NCBI RefSeq assembly: GCF_000510725.1
Contig: NZ_AZNZ01000002.1
Coordinates: forward strand, 310,001 to 374,000
From: Pseudoxanthomonas sp. J31
GTDB taxonomy: Bacteria > Pseudomonadota > Gammaproteobacteria > Xanthomonadales > Xanthomonadaceae
Direction: 5' to 3'
Length of the DNA: 64,000 bases
In this document: positions 12,123 through 21,230 of the stretch, piece after piece
How the letters are laid out: each line of letters opens with the position of its first letter
How positions within the stretch are numbered: position 1 is the stretch's first letter
Notes under the pieces: model-generated
The model's database searches: none
What the model saw: the letters and a program-made list of their open reading frames with translations, nothing else
What the model was told of the DNA's origin: nothing
Position numbers and translations under genes: made by a program

Positions 12123-12644
12123 CTACTTCTTTTTCAGGGCCGCCAGCGCCGCGAACGGGCTGGCCGCCTGCTGTTCTTCCTCGCTGGCCGACCAGGTCCG
12201 GTCGACCGGCTCGCTGTCCGGCGAGACCGGGACCACCGGCAGCGCCAGCACCAGTTCGTCCTCCACCAGGTCCAGCGGCCGCAGGATGCCGTCCTCCGGC
12301 ACCAGCAGCGGCTCGTACCCCGGCGGCAACGCCGCCTCCTGGGCCTCGTCGCGGATCAGCCCCAGGCGCTGCACCGCCTTCACCGGGAACACGAAGCGCT
12401 CCAGGCTGCGCTGGCATACCAGCGACAGGCCGGCCTCCAGCGCCAGCTCGATGAACGGCACCTGCAACGCGTCCTGGCCGAACTCCAGCGTGAAGCTGCA
12501 TTCGCCCTCGGTGTCGGCGAGGCTGCCCTGCAGGCGCGGCAGCGCCGAAAGCGCCACCCGCCCCTCGAACTGCCGCCGCGTGGCGACCATCCTCCAGGCG
12601 TCCAGCGTTTCGGGGACCTGCACTGCGGGCACACCAGCGGACAT
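12123..12644 (-). CDS. yceD: YceD family protein (DUF177)
   Basis: A 173-residue protein of the YceD/DUF177 family, tied to 23S rRNA accumulation in bacteria and plants by earlier work on the family. The conserved block usually has two cysteines in a CxRC arrangement; here it reads SLVCQRSLERFVFPV, so the second is serine. The C-terminus ends in lysines (AALAALKKK). The start at 12644 was chosen because sequence upstream of MSAGVPAVQVPETL looks non-coding. It pairs with rpmF as in E. coli, and maf is divergent from it. Confidence 0.9.
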   Translation of the reverse strand: MSAGVPAVQVPETLDAWRMVATRRQFEGRVALSALPRLQGSLADTEGECSFTLEFGQDALQVPFIELALEAGLSLVCQRSLERFVFPVKAVQRLGLIRDEAQEAALPPGYEPLLVPEDGILRPLDLVEDELVLALPVVPVSPDSEPVDRTWSASEEEQQAASPFAALAALKKK

Positions 12645-12756
12645 AAGCCGCTGAATGTTAAGGACCGCCCCGCCCCCTGTCAAACCCGCGCCATGAACGT
12701 TTGCCGGTGGGCGCGCGACGCGGGAGACTGGCGCGCCATTTTCCCACGAACCGGCC

Positions 12757-13323
12757 ATGCTCGTCCTCGCCTCGACCTCCCCCTACCGCCGCGAACTGCT
12801 GCAACGCCTGCGCCTGCCCTTCGAATGCGCGCGCCCGGAGGTCGACGAGACCCCGCTGCCGGGCGAGGAAGTGGCGCCGCTGGTGCGCCGGCTGGCGGCC
12901 GCCAAGGCCGGCGCGGTGGCGGCCGCGCGCCCGGGCGACTGGGTGGTCGGCTCGGACCAGGCCGCCGAGCTGGACGGCCGCATCCTCGGCAAGCCCGGCG
13001 GTCGCGAGGCCGCGATCGCGCAGCTGGCGGCGATGGGCGGACGCGTGGTGCGCTTCCACACCGCGGTGTGCGTGCAGGGCCCGGGTGGCAGCTTCGCCGC
13101 CACCGACCTGACCCGGGTCCATTTCCGCCCGCTTGGGCGCGCGGAGATCGAGCGCTACGTCGACGCCGAGCAGCCGTTCGACTGCGCCGGCAGCTTCAAG
13201 TGCGAAGGCCTGGGCATCACCCTGTTCGAGGCGATCGAATCGACCGACCCCACCGGCCTCGTCGGCCTGCCGCTGATCGCCCTGTCCGGCCTGCTGCGCC
13301 AGGCCGGCTACGCCCTGCCCTGA
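12757..13323 (+). CDS. Maf-family nucleoside triphosphate pyrophosphatase (YceF type)
   Basis: A 188-residue Maf/HAM1-like pyrophosphatase that hydrolyses non-canonical or methylated NTPs to the monophosphate. Motifs are LASTSPYRRELLQRL at the N-terminus, EVDETPLPGE, the metal/base region VVGSDQAAELDGRILGKPG, and CAGSFKCEGLGITLFEAIES. The QAAE and SFKCEGLG forms fit the YceF subgroup (m7GTP pyrophosphatase in E. coli) better than the dTTP-type. It is divergent from yceD with 112 bp between starts, as in E. coli. Confidence 0.9.
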   Translation: MLVLASTSPYRRELLQRLRLPFECARPEVDETPLPGEEVAPLVRRLAAAKAGAVAAARPGDWVVGSDQAAELDGRILGKPGGREAAIAQLAAMGGRVVRFHTAVCVQGPGGSFAATDLTRVHFRPLGRAEIERYVDAEQPFDCAGSFKCEGLGITLFEAIESTDPTGLVGLPLIALSGLLRQAGYALP

Positions 13324-13330
13324 AGCCCGC

Positions 13331-15190
13331 TCAGCCGCCGGCCGCGCAGCGCGGCGTGCGCACGAGTTGCATCCAGCCGTCCTCGACGCTGCCGTCGCGA
13401 CCGTGCACGCGCAGCGCCAGGCGATGGCGCCCGGGGCGCACCCAGTCCGGCAGCCGGCCGCGGGCGACGAAGCCCACGTCCGGATGGGTGGGATCGGTGC
13501 TGTTGCGCCAGTACTCGGCCACCTGCGGCGCCGGTCGGCCATAGTCGGCGCGCGCCAGCACGCGCCCGTCCAGCAGCAGTTCCACCGCCTCCACGCCGAC
13601 CCCGTCCTTGAACGCCCAGCCGCTGGCCTCGTACGCGCAGTCCAGGACCGCGCCAGCCGCCGGCGCGTCCATCCAGGCCAGCGCCGGCAAGGTGCACTGG
13701 CCCTCGGCGCGGCCGGGCGGCAGCCGGAACAGCAGGAAGCGCTGGGCGAGGTTGTCGACCGCCAGCACCTGCGGCGGCGGCAGCGGCCCCAGCCAGTCGC
13801 ACAGCGACTGGTAGTACTGCAGCGTGTTCTTGAACGGCACGTCGCTGGCGGCGGCCACCAGCAGCACGTCCGAGTCCAGCGGCTGGTCCACCAGCAGGCC
13901 CCACAGCGCCAGCTGCGGCGAGCGGCCGTGGTGGGCGTTGAGCGGGTGCGGCAGCACGCGGATGTCCGGATCGCCCATGGCGAAGCCCAGCTGCGCGCCG
14001 ACCTTGAAGCTGTCGCCCACCAGCACCGTGCCGTCGGGCATGTCGGCCAGCGCGCCGCGCACTTCCGCCGCCAGCGCGTCCCAGCCGGCGAAGTTGCGCG
14101 GATAGTGCTTGCTGCCGGCCAGTTCCGCGCGCACCGCCGGGATCGACACCGCCAGCAGCCAGGCGAACGCCAGCACCGCGCCGGCCGCGGTCGTGGCCCA
14201 GGCCGCGCGGCGCCAGTGCCGCGGCCAGCCCTGCAGCAGCAGCGCCGCCAACGGCAGCAATGCCAGCCAGGCCGGCAGCGGCCAGTGGAAGCTGACCCGC
14301 TCGGCATCGGTGAAGAACCCCAGCAGGAAGAAGCCGCCGGCCACCAGCCCGCCGAACAGGCCGAGGAAGCGCCACGGCGGCCGCAGCGCGCGCAGCGGCC
14401 GCGCGCAATGCCATGCGCCGCGCAGCATCGCCGCCAGCAGCAGCGGGGTGACCATCGCCGCCTGCACCGGCAGGAACGCCAGGCCGCCGGCATGCAGCGC
14501 CCACGGGTGCCGGTCCACGAACTGGAAGCGCACGCCGGCATCGCCGTGGTCCAGGTTCCACATCAGCAGCGGCGCCCACGCCAGCAGGCCCACCGCCAGG
14601 GCCAGCAGCACCCGCGGATCCTCCAGCAGGCGCCGGCCCTGCGGCAGGACCAGCATGGCCGCCGCGCCGGCCACCATCACCCCGGCGAAGCGGTAATGGC
14701 TCAGCGCGCCCAGGGCCAGGCCGATGCCCAGTTCCAGCACCGCCAGCGCGCTCACCTGGCGGGTGAGGTGGGTGCCGGCGTGCAGGCACAGCACCGTGGC
14801 CAGGGCCAGCGGCACGTCCGGCAGGGCCAGCAGCCCGAGCGTGCCGGACAGCGGCATCAGCACCGCCAGGCTGCCGGCATGCCAGCCCAGGCGGTCGCCG
14901 AACCAGCGCCGGCCGATCCGCGCCACCCACCACGGCACGAACGCGCCCACCAGCAGGAACGGCATGCGCAGCGCCAGCAGGTGGTCGCCGCCGAACTCGG
15001 TGCCGAGCCGGGCCAGCCACGCGGTCATGCCCGGCAGGTCGGAATAGGCCGGGGCCAGGTGGCGGCCTTCCTGCCAGTAGAAGGCCTCGTCCACGAACAG
15101 CGGCAGCCTTGCGGCCACCACCAGCTTCAGCACGCACGCCGCCGCCCACAGCAGGACGAAGGCGCGCCGCGCGCCTAGCCCGTCCTGCAT
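13331..15190 (-). CDS. GT39-like membrane glycosyltransferase with extra C-terminal domain
   Basis: A 619-residue polytopic protein of the dolichyl/polyprenyl-phosphate sugar transferase type (ArnT/PMT-like GT-C fold). The N-terminus has the GT-C pattern: a first membrane helix, then LPLFVDEAFYWQEGRHLAPA, in which Asp-Glu of the first periplasmic loop is the presumed catalytic site. About ten hydrophobic segments follow to residue 390. Residues from about 400 are soluble and include DGTVLVGDSFKVGAQL. The last 100 residues look like a separate beta-domain (VEAVELLLDGRVLARADYG ... PGRHRLALRVHGRDGS). The start MQDGLGARRAF at 15190 places the helix near the N-terminus; upstream starts lead into moxR antisense. 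The donor and acceptor are unknown. Confidence 0.8.
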   Translation of the reverse strand: MQDGLGARRAFVLLWAAACVLKLVVAARLPLFVDEAFYWQEGRHLAPAYSDLPGMTAWLARLGTEFGGDHLLALRMPFLLVGAFVPWWVARIGRRWFGDRLGWHAGSLAVLMPLSGTLGLLALPDVPLALATVLCLHAGTHLTRQVSALAVLELGIGLALGALSHYRFAGVMVAGAAAMLVLPQGRRLLEDPRVLLALAVGLLAWAPLLMWNLDHGDAGVRFQFVDRHPWALHAGGLAFLPVQAAMVTPLLLAAMLRGAWHCARPLRALRPPWRFLGLFGGLVAGGFFLLGFFTDAERVSFHWPLPAWLALLPLAALLLQGWPRHWRRAAWATTAAGAVLAFAWLLAVSIPAVRAELAGSKHYPRNFAGWDALAAEVRGALADMPDGTVLVGDSFKVGAQLGFAMGDPDIRVLPHPLNAHHGRSPQLALWGLLVDQPLDSDVLLVAAASDVPFKNTLQYYQSLCDWLGPLPPPQVLAVDNLAQRFLLFRLPPGRAEGQCTLPALAWMDAPAAGAVLDCAYEASGWAFKDGVGVEAVELLLDGRVLARADYGRPAPQVAEYWRNSTDPTHPDVGFVARGRLPDWVRPGRHRLALRVHGRDGSVEDGWMQLVRTPRCAAGG

Positions 15191-15231
15191 ACCCGGTACA
15201 CTCCAGGCCGATCCGGTAACGCAGGCATGCG

Positions 15232-16187
<956 letters not shown>

Positions 16188-16188
<1 letters not shown>

Positions 16189-17159
16189 TGGAACGCCTGC
16201 GGGGCTGGGGCGCGCGCATGCGGGCGCTGGCCGCCGCGCTGGAGCGTCCGCGCGCGCCGGAGCCGCTGCCGGCGCTGATCGACCGCCGCCGGGTCTACGT
16301 GCTGCCCACCGGCTTCGGCCTGTTCTACGCCGCCCTGGTCCTGGTGATGCTGGTGGGCGCACTCAACTACAACAACAACCCGGCCCTGCTGCTGGCGCTG
16401 CTGCTGGGCGCCTCCGGGCTGGCCAGCCTGATCGCCACCCATCTGCAGCTGTCCGGGCTGCGGGTGGAGGCGGCCTCCGCCGAACCGGTGCAGGCCGGCC
16501 AGCCGCTGGCCCTGCGCCTGTCCCTGGCCAGCCGCGACGGGCGTACGCGGCGCGGCCTGCGCGCCGACCTCGACGGTGCCCAGGCCTGGGCCGCGGTGCC
16601 GGCCAACGGCTCGGCCGAACTGGTACTGCCCCTGCCCACCCGGCGCCGGGGCTGGCTGGGGCCGGGCCGCATCCGCCTGTCGACCACCCAGCCACTGGGC
16701 CTGGTGCGGGCGTGGTCGCGGGTCTGGCCACGCCAGCCGCTGCTGGTCTACCCGCGCCCGGAACCGAGCCCGCCGCCGCTGCCGGACAGCGCCGGCAGCC
16801 TCGGCCGCGGCCGCCCCGACCCGCTGGGCGAGGAACCGCACCAGCTGCGCGCCTACCGCCCCGGCGACCCGCCGCGCACCATCGCCTGGAAGCACAGCGC
16901 GCGCCGCGATGCCCTGGTGGTGCGCGAGTTCGAACGCGCCGAAGGCCGCGAGCTGGTGCTGGACTGGCGCGACCTGCCGGCGCTGGCGGTGGAGGCGCGG
17001 ATCAGCCGCCTGGCCGCCTGGGTCGACCAGGCCGAACGCGAAGGCCGTCGCTACCGCCTGCGCCTGCCGGCGCAGGACGACATCGGCCCCGGCCAGGGCC
17101 CCGAACACCGCCACGCCTGCCTGCGGGCGCTGGCCCTGCTGCCGGACGGCGCCGCATGA
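16188..17159 (+). CDS. DUF58 domain protein
   Basis: A 323-residue protein of the DUF58 family, regularly encoded between moxR and a transglutaminase gene. Two hydrophobic segments lie near residues 38-75 (GLFYAALVLVMLVGALNY and ALLLALLLGASGLASLIA). The DUF58 core reads DPLGEEPHQLRAYRPGDPPR then IAWKHSARRDALVVREFE. The family role is unknown; it is thought to be an exported or membrane-tied part of a MoxR-assisted envelope system. Starts and stops overlap both neighbours. Confidence 0.9.
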
Positions 17160-19105
17160 GCCGCGCCGACGCCCCGCTGCTGCCCTCCTCCACCCGCGCC
17201 TGGACGGTGGCCACCGCCGGCCTGGCCCTGCTGCCGCTGCTGCTGCTCCTGCCGCCGGGCCTGGCGGTGGGGTTCGCCGGCGCCGCAGCGGTGGTGACCT
17301 ATGCCTCCTGGGCCCGTCCCCTGCCGGCGTGGCTGCGCCTGCTGCTGGCCCTGGCCATGCTTGCCCTGGTGCTGGCGATGATGGGTCCACGCCTGGGCCG
17401 CGACACCGGCTGCGCCCTGCTGGCGGCGATGCTGGCGATCAAGCCGGGCGAGTCCCACCACCTGCGCGACGCGCGCAGCCTGCTGGGCTTCTCGCTGTTC
17501 GCCCCGTTCGCCGCGTTCCTGCTCGACCAGGGCCCGCTGTCGATGCTGCTGGGCCTGGCCGCGGTGCTCAGCGCGCTGCTGGCGCTGCAGCGCCTGGCCG
17601 ACGTGGAGAACCAGGCCACCCCGCTGCCCCTGCGCGAGCGCTTGCGGGTGATGGGGCGGCTGGTCGCCATCGGCCTGCCCCTGGCGCTGGCCGCGTTCTG
17701 GCTGTTCCCGCGCCTGGCCACGCCGCTGTGGGGCGTGCCCGAGCGCGCGGTCGCCCGCCCCGGCCTGGCCGATCGCATGGAGCCGGGCACCTGGATCGAC
17801 TTCATGGCCGATGACACCCCGGCGCTGCGGGTGCGCTTCGACACCCTGCCGCCGGCGCCGGAGCAGCTGTACTGGCGCGGCACGGTGCTGTGGAACTACG
17901 ACGGCCGCGCCTGGACCCGCGAGCCGGGCCTGGACCTGCTGCCACCGCCCGCGCTGCAGCCGGCCGGAGGCGATACGTGGGCGTACGAGCTGGAGATGGA
18001 ACCCACCGACCGCCGCCAGCTGGTGGCGCTGGACCTGCCGCTGCATGCCCCGGACGGCGCGCAGCTGGGCTTCGACCACACCCTGGCCAGCGACCGCCCG
18101 CTGGCGTCGCTGAGCCGCTGGCACCTGCGCTCGGCGCCGGCACGCCAGCGCGACCTGCAGCTGCATCCGCGCGTGCGCGCCCTGGCCCTGGCGCTGCCGC
18201 CCGGGCGCGACCCGCGCACCCGCGAACTGGCCCGGCACTGGCGCGCGGAAGCCGGCGACGACGATGTGGCGATCGTGCAACGCGCCCTGGACTGGATCCG
18301 CGCCGAATTCGGCTACACCCTGGAGGTGCCGCTGCCGGCACGCGACGCCGCCGACCAGTTCCTGTTCGAACTGCGCCAGGGCTATTGCGAACAGTTCAGT
18401 TCCTCCTTCGCCATCCTGATGCGCGCCGCCGGCGTGCCGGCCCGGGTGGTGATCGGCTACGCCGGCGGCTACCGCAACCCGTTCGCGGACTACTGGATCG
18501 TGCGGCGCATGGACGCCCACGCCTGGGTCGAGGTATGGCTGGAAGGCCGCGGCTGGACCCGCGTCGACCCCACCGCCGCGGTCGCCCCCGAGCGGGTCTA
18601 CGACACCCTGGAGCAGCGCCGCGCGATGCAGGACGCCGGCGCCGGCCTGCGCGCGCTGCGCCTGCACAACGTCGGCCACCTCACCGACTGGCTGCGGCGC
18701 GGCTGGAACGACCTGGTCCTGGGCTTCAATGCCCAGCGCCAGCAGGCCCTGCTGCGGCCGCTGGGCCTGCAGCGGCTGGAACCGGCGCAGCTGCTGCTGG
18801 CGTTCGCCGCGCTGGCCGCGCTGGCGCTGGCGGCGATGGCCTGGTGGCTGGCGCGCGCCGAACGCGAGCGCGACCCGCTGCTGCGCGCCTGGCACCGCCT
18901 GGGCCGGCGCTATGCGCGCCTGGGGCTGGGCCGCGCCACGCACGAACCGGCCCTGGCCTGGGCGCAGCGGGTGGCCGCGGCGCGGCCGCAATCGGGCGCG
19001 GAACTGGTTGCACTCAGCCAACGTTTCGCCGATTCGCGCTACGCTCCGGTGCCCAAGGGGGAAATGCACCAGCTGGTCCGCGACCTGCGGAGGCATCGCC
19101 CCTGA
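17156..19105 (+). CDS. TgpA-like membrane transglutaminase (DUF3488/transglutaminase/DUF4129)
   Basis: A 649-residue membrane protein. The N-terminal DUF3488 part has several hydrophobic helices (residues about 16-200). A periplasmic transglutaminase-like domain follows with Cys411 in QGYCEQFSSSFA, His455 in MDAHAWVEVWLEG and Asp471 in TRVDPTAAVAPER, a full Cys-His-Asp triad. One membrane helix lies near residue 550, then a DUF4129-like cytoplasmic tail. Family knowledge: TgpA of Pseudomonas aeruginosa is needed for viability. The start overlaps the DUF58 stop by four bases. Confidence 0.92.
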   Translation: MSRADAPLLPSSTRAWTVATAGLALLPLLLLLPPGLAVGFAGAAAVVTYASWARPLPAWLRLLLALAMLALVLAMMGPRLGRDTGCALLAAMLAIKPGESHHLRDARSLLGFSLFAPFAAFLLDQGPLSMLLGLAAVLSALLALQRLADVENQATPLPLRERLRVMGRLVAIGLPLALAAFWLFPRLATPLWGVPERAVARPGLADRMEPGTWIDFMADDTPALRVRFDTLPPAPEQLYWRGTVLWNYDGRAWTREPGLDLLPPPALQPAGGDTWAYELEMEPTDRRQLVALDLPLHAPDGAQLGFDHTLASDRPLASLSRWHLRSAPARQRDLQLHPRVRALALALPPGRDPRTRELARHWRAEAGDDDVAIVQRALDWIRAEFGYTLEVPLPARDAADQFLFELRQGYCEQFSSSFAILMRAAGVPARVVIGYAGGYRNPFADYWIVRRMDAHAWVEVWLEGRGWTRVDPTAAVAPERVYDTLEQRRAMQDAGAGLRALRLHNVGHLTDWLRRGWNDLVLGFNAQRQQALLRPLGLQRLEPAQLLLAFAALAALALAAMAWWLARAERERDPLLRAWHRLGRRYARLGLGRATHEPALAWAQRVAAARPQSGAELVALSQRFADSRYAPVPKGEMHQLVRDLRRHRP

Positions 19106-19122
19106 TCCTTCCGGAGGTTGAG

Positions 19123-19659
19123 ATGACCTTGCGCAACACCATCCGAATCCTTGCCGCGGCCGCCAGCCTGTCGCTGCTGGCCGCGTGCGCCACCGCGCCC
19201 AAGCCGCTGCAGGGCAGCTTCCCGCAGCTCACCCCGCAACAGGCCGCCGGCAGCGTGCCCGCCGCCAGCCCGGTGCGCTGGGGCGGGCGCATCGTCGAGA
19301 CCCAGCCCAAGCAGGACCGCACCTGCTTCCAGATGGTGGCCATGCCGCTCAACAGCAGCGGCCGCCCGCAGCGCAACGCCAGCGACGCCACCCAGGGCCG
19401 CTTCGTCGCCTGCCGCGCCGGCTTCTACGATCCGGCCGTGTTCACCCCGGGCCGCGAGGTGACTTTCGTCGGCCAGGTCGAGGGCACCGATACCGTGCGC
19501 ATCGGCGAGTACGACTACAAGCTGCCCAGGCTGGCCGCCGACGTGGTCTACCTGTGGCCGGAAGTGCGCGAGGTCGAGGTGGTGGTCCCGCCGCCGGGAC
19601 CGTACTGGGGTCCGTACTGGGGCCCGTACCGCCGCGGCCCCTGGGGCTGGTGGTGGTAA
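19123..19659 (+). CDS. Slp-like outer membrane lipoprotein
   Basis: A 178-residue lipoprotein. The signal peptide ends in a lipobox LLAAC with Cys22 as the presumed lipidated residue. The body resembles the Slp family (induced by starvation in E. coli): VRWGGRIVETQPKQDRTCFQ, GRFVACRAGFYDP, and TFVGQVEGTDTVRIGEYDYK. The C-terminal 20 residues are strikingly rich in Trp, Pro, Gly and Tyr with a repeated PYWG unit. The ATG at 19123 has a GGAGG site seven bases upstream. It is 17 bp after tgpA and likely shares its transcript, ending at the hairpin just after it. Confidence 0.85.
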   Translation: MTLRNTIRILAAAASLSLLAACATAPKPLQGSFPQLTPQQAAGSVPAASPVRWGGRIVETQPKQDRTCFQMVAMPLNSSGRPQRNASDATQGRFVACRAGFYDPAVFTPGREVTFVGQVEGTDTVRIGEYDYKLPRLAADVVYLWPEVREVEVVVPPPGPYWGPYWGPYRRGPWGWWW

Positions 19660-19687
19660 GCCGCGCCGGCCTTCCCCGGGCCAATGC

Positions 19688-19720
19688 GAAGACGCCGCCC
19701 GATGGGCGGCGTCTTCGTTT
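19688..19720 (+). terminator. Rho-independent terminator after the Slp-like gene
   Basis: A 13-bp perfect inverted repeat (19688-19700 and 19704-19716) with a three-base loop is followed by GTTTG. The same stem can stop hinT transcription on the other strand, where it is followed by GCATTGG. Confidence 0.7.
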
Positions 19721-19750
19721 GTGGCATGCGCGGCGGAAGTCTGCCGCCGC

Positions 19751-20098
19751 TCAGCTGCCGAAGCGGCCCAGCGGCGCGCCCGCCAGCAGGTGCAGGTGGA
19801 CGTGGAACACGGTCTGCCCCGCGTGCTCGCGGCAGTTCATCACCACCCGGTAGCCGTCCCGGGCCAGGCCCTCGCGGCGCGCGTACTCGGCCGCGGCCAG
19901 CATCAGCCTGCCCAGCAGCTGGGCGTGTTCGGGACGGGCGTCGTCCAGGGTCGGGATCGCCTCGTGCTTGGGGATGAACAGCACGTGCACCGGCGCCTGC
20001 GGCGCGATGTCCTTGAAGCCGAGGATGTCCTCGTCCTCGTAGACGATGGTCGCCGGGATTTCGCGGCGGATGATCTTGCCGAAGATGGTGTCGCTCAT
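19751..20098 (-). CDS. hinT: HIT-family purine nucleoside phosphoramidase
   Basis: A 115-residue HIT protein starting MSDTIFGKIIRREIPATIVY. The histidine triad is in GQTVFHVHLHLLAG near the C-terminus. VLFIPKHEAIPTLDD is the conserved mid region. Family knowledge: it hydrolyses AMP-lysine and related phosphoramidates. It stands alone, 79 bp downstream of recR on the same strand. Confidence 0.93.
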   Translation of the reverse strand: MSDTIFGKIIRREIPATIVYEDEDILGFKDIAPQAPVHVLFIPKHEAIPTLDDARPEHAQLLGRLMLAAAEYARREGLARDGYRVVMNCREHAGQTVFHVHLHLLAGAPLGRFGS

Positions 20099-20177
20099 GG
20101 TCCGTATGCGGTTGGGCCTGGCGAGGCAGCTTACCGCAGCCGGGGTCCCTGTCCGCCCGGGAGGGGCCGCTGCGGCT

Positions 20178-20765
20178 TCAGGGCATTTCCGAGCGGCTGC
20201 CAAAGGCGTGCGAGAGCGTGCCGCGGTCCACGTATTCCAGCTCGCCGCCCAGCGGCAGGCCCTGGGCCAGGCGGCTGGGGCGCACGCCGTGCTGGCGCGC
20301 CAGCTGCGCCAGGTAATGCGCGGTGGCCTCGCCCTCGACCGTGGCGCTGGTGGCGATGATCATCTCCGCCACCTCGCCGCCGGCTAGGCGCGTGGCCAGC
20401 GTGTCCAGCCCCAGCTCGCGCGGGCCGATCCCGTCCAGCGGCGACAGCCGCCCCTGCAGCACGAAATAAAGCCCGCGGTAGCCGGTGGCGGTCTCGATCG
20501 CCATGCGGTCGGCCGGGGTCTCGACCACGCACAGCTGCTGCCGGTCGCGCGCGCTGCTGGCGCACACCGGGCACAGCTCGTCCTCGCTGAAGTCCCGGCA
20601 CTGCGTGCAATGGCCGATCCGCTCCACCGCCTCGGCCAGCACCGCCGCCAGCCGCTTCCCGCCCTCGCGCCCGCGCTCGAGCACGTGGTAGGCCATGCGC
20701 TGGGCGCTCTTGCGGCCGACGCCCGGCAGCACGCGGAAGGCTTCGATGAGTTCCTCTAGAAGCAT
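20178..20765 (-). CDS. recR: recombination protein RecR
   Basis: A 195-residue protein acting with RecF and RecO to load RecA at gaps. It has a helix-hairpin-helix region ([20 protein letters not shown]), a four-cysteine zinc finger [16 protein letters not shown] and a Toprim domain starting [14 protein letters not shown], with [13 protein letters not shown] near the C-terminus. The start [10 protein letters not shown] at 20765 was preferred over upstream in-frame starts that would read through an intergenic repeat. ybaB and dnaX lie upstream on the same strand, as in most gammaproteobacteria. Confidence 0.96.
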   Translation of the reverse strand: MLLEELIEAFRVLPGVGRKSAQRMAYHVLERGREGGKRLAAVLAEAVERIGHCTQCRDFSEDELCPVCASSARDRQQLCVVETPADRMAIETATGYRGLYFVLQGRLSPLDGIGPRELGLDTLATRLAGGEVAEMIIATSATVEGEATAHYLAQLARQHGVRPSRLAQGLPLGGELEYVDRGTLSHAFGSRSEMP

Positions 20766-20775
20766 GTGATCAGTA

Positions 20776-20901
20776 ATTCGTGATTGGGGATTCGCAGGTC
20801 CCGCCGCGCTCCGGGACGCGGCGCCGGCGGCCTGTGACATCAAGCGAGCACTGCAGTTGCCGTTGGCTCTTGCGAATCACGAATGACCATAACGAATCAC
20901 G
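20776..20901. repeat. inverted GATTCG-type intergenic repeat between recR and ybaB
   Basis: The segment 20776-20796 (ATTCGTGATTGGGGATTCGCA) reappears inverted at 20871-20884 as TGCGAATCACGAAT, the same word with seven inner bases (CCCCAAT) missing. A third partial copy AACGAATCACG lies at 20891-20901. The pair could form a long hairpin, and its base content is much more AT-rich than the surroundings. Confidence 0.55.
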
Positions 20902-20905
20902 CTCT

Positions 20906-21226
20906 TCAGAACGGCAGCTTCATCCCCGGCGGCAACGGCAGCCCCGCCGAGGCGGCGGCCATCTTCGCCTTGGACTCGGCGTCGACCTTGTTGGAGGCGT
21001 CGTTGAAGGCGGCGGCCACCAGGTCCTCGACCATCTCCGGGTCGGACATCAGGCTGGGGTCGATCCGCACCTTGCGGCATTCCTTCACGCCGGTGAGGGT
21101 CACGCTGACCATGCCGCCGCCGGCGCTGCCGGTGACCTCGAGCTTGGCCAGTTCTTCCTGGGCGCGCTGCAGGTTCTCCTGCATCTTCTGCGCCTGTTGC
21201 ATCAGCTGGGCGATATTGCCGCGCAT
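20906..21226 (-). CDS. ybaB: YbaB/EbfC nucleoid-associated protein
   Basis: A 106-residue DNA-binding protein starting MRGNIAQLMQQAQKMQENLQ with the heptad-rich helix of the family, then VTLTGVKECRKVRIDPSLMS. It lies 4 bp after dnaX and before recR, the conserved dnaX-ybaB-recR set. Confidence 0.95.
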   Translation of the reverse strand: MRGNIAQLMQQAQKMQENLQRAQEELAKLEVTGSAGGGMVSVTLTGVKECRKVRIDPSLMSDPEMVEDLVAAAFNDASNKVDAESKAKMAAASAGLPLPPGMKLPF

Positions 21227-21230
21227 CGGT

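Noticed and set aside
17051-19096. A 681-codon frame opposite the transglutaminase gene
   Set aside because: The plus strand has the Cys-His-Asp triad and operon overlaps; the minus frame is Gln/Arg/Gly-rich noise.
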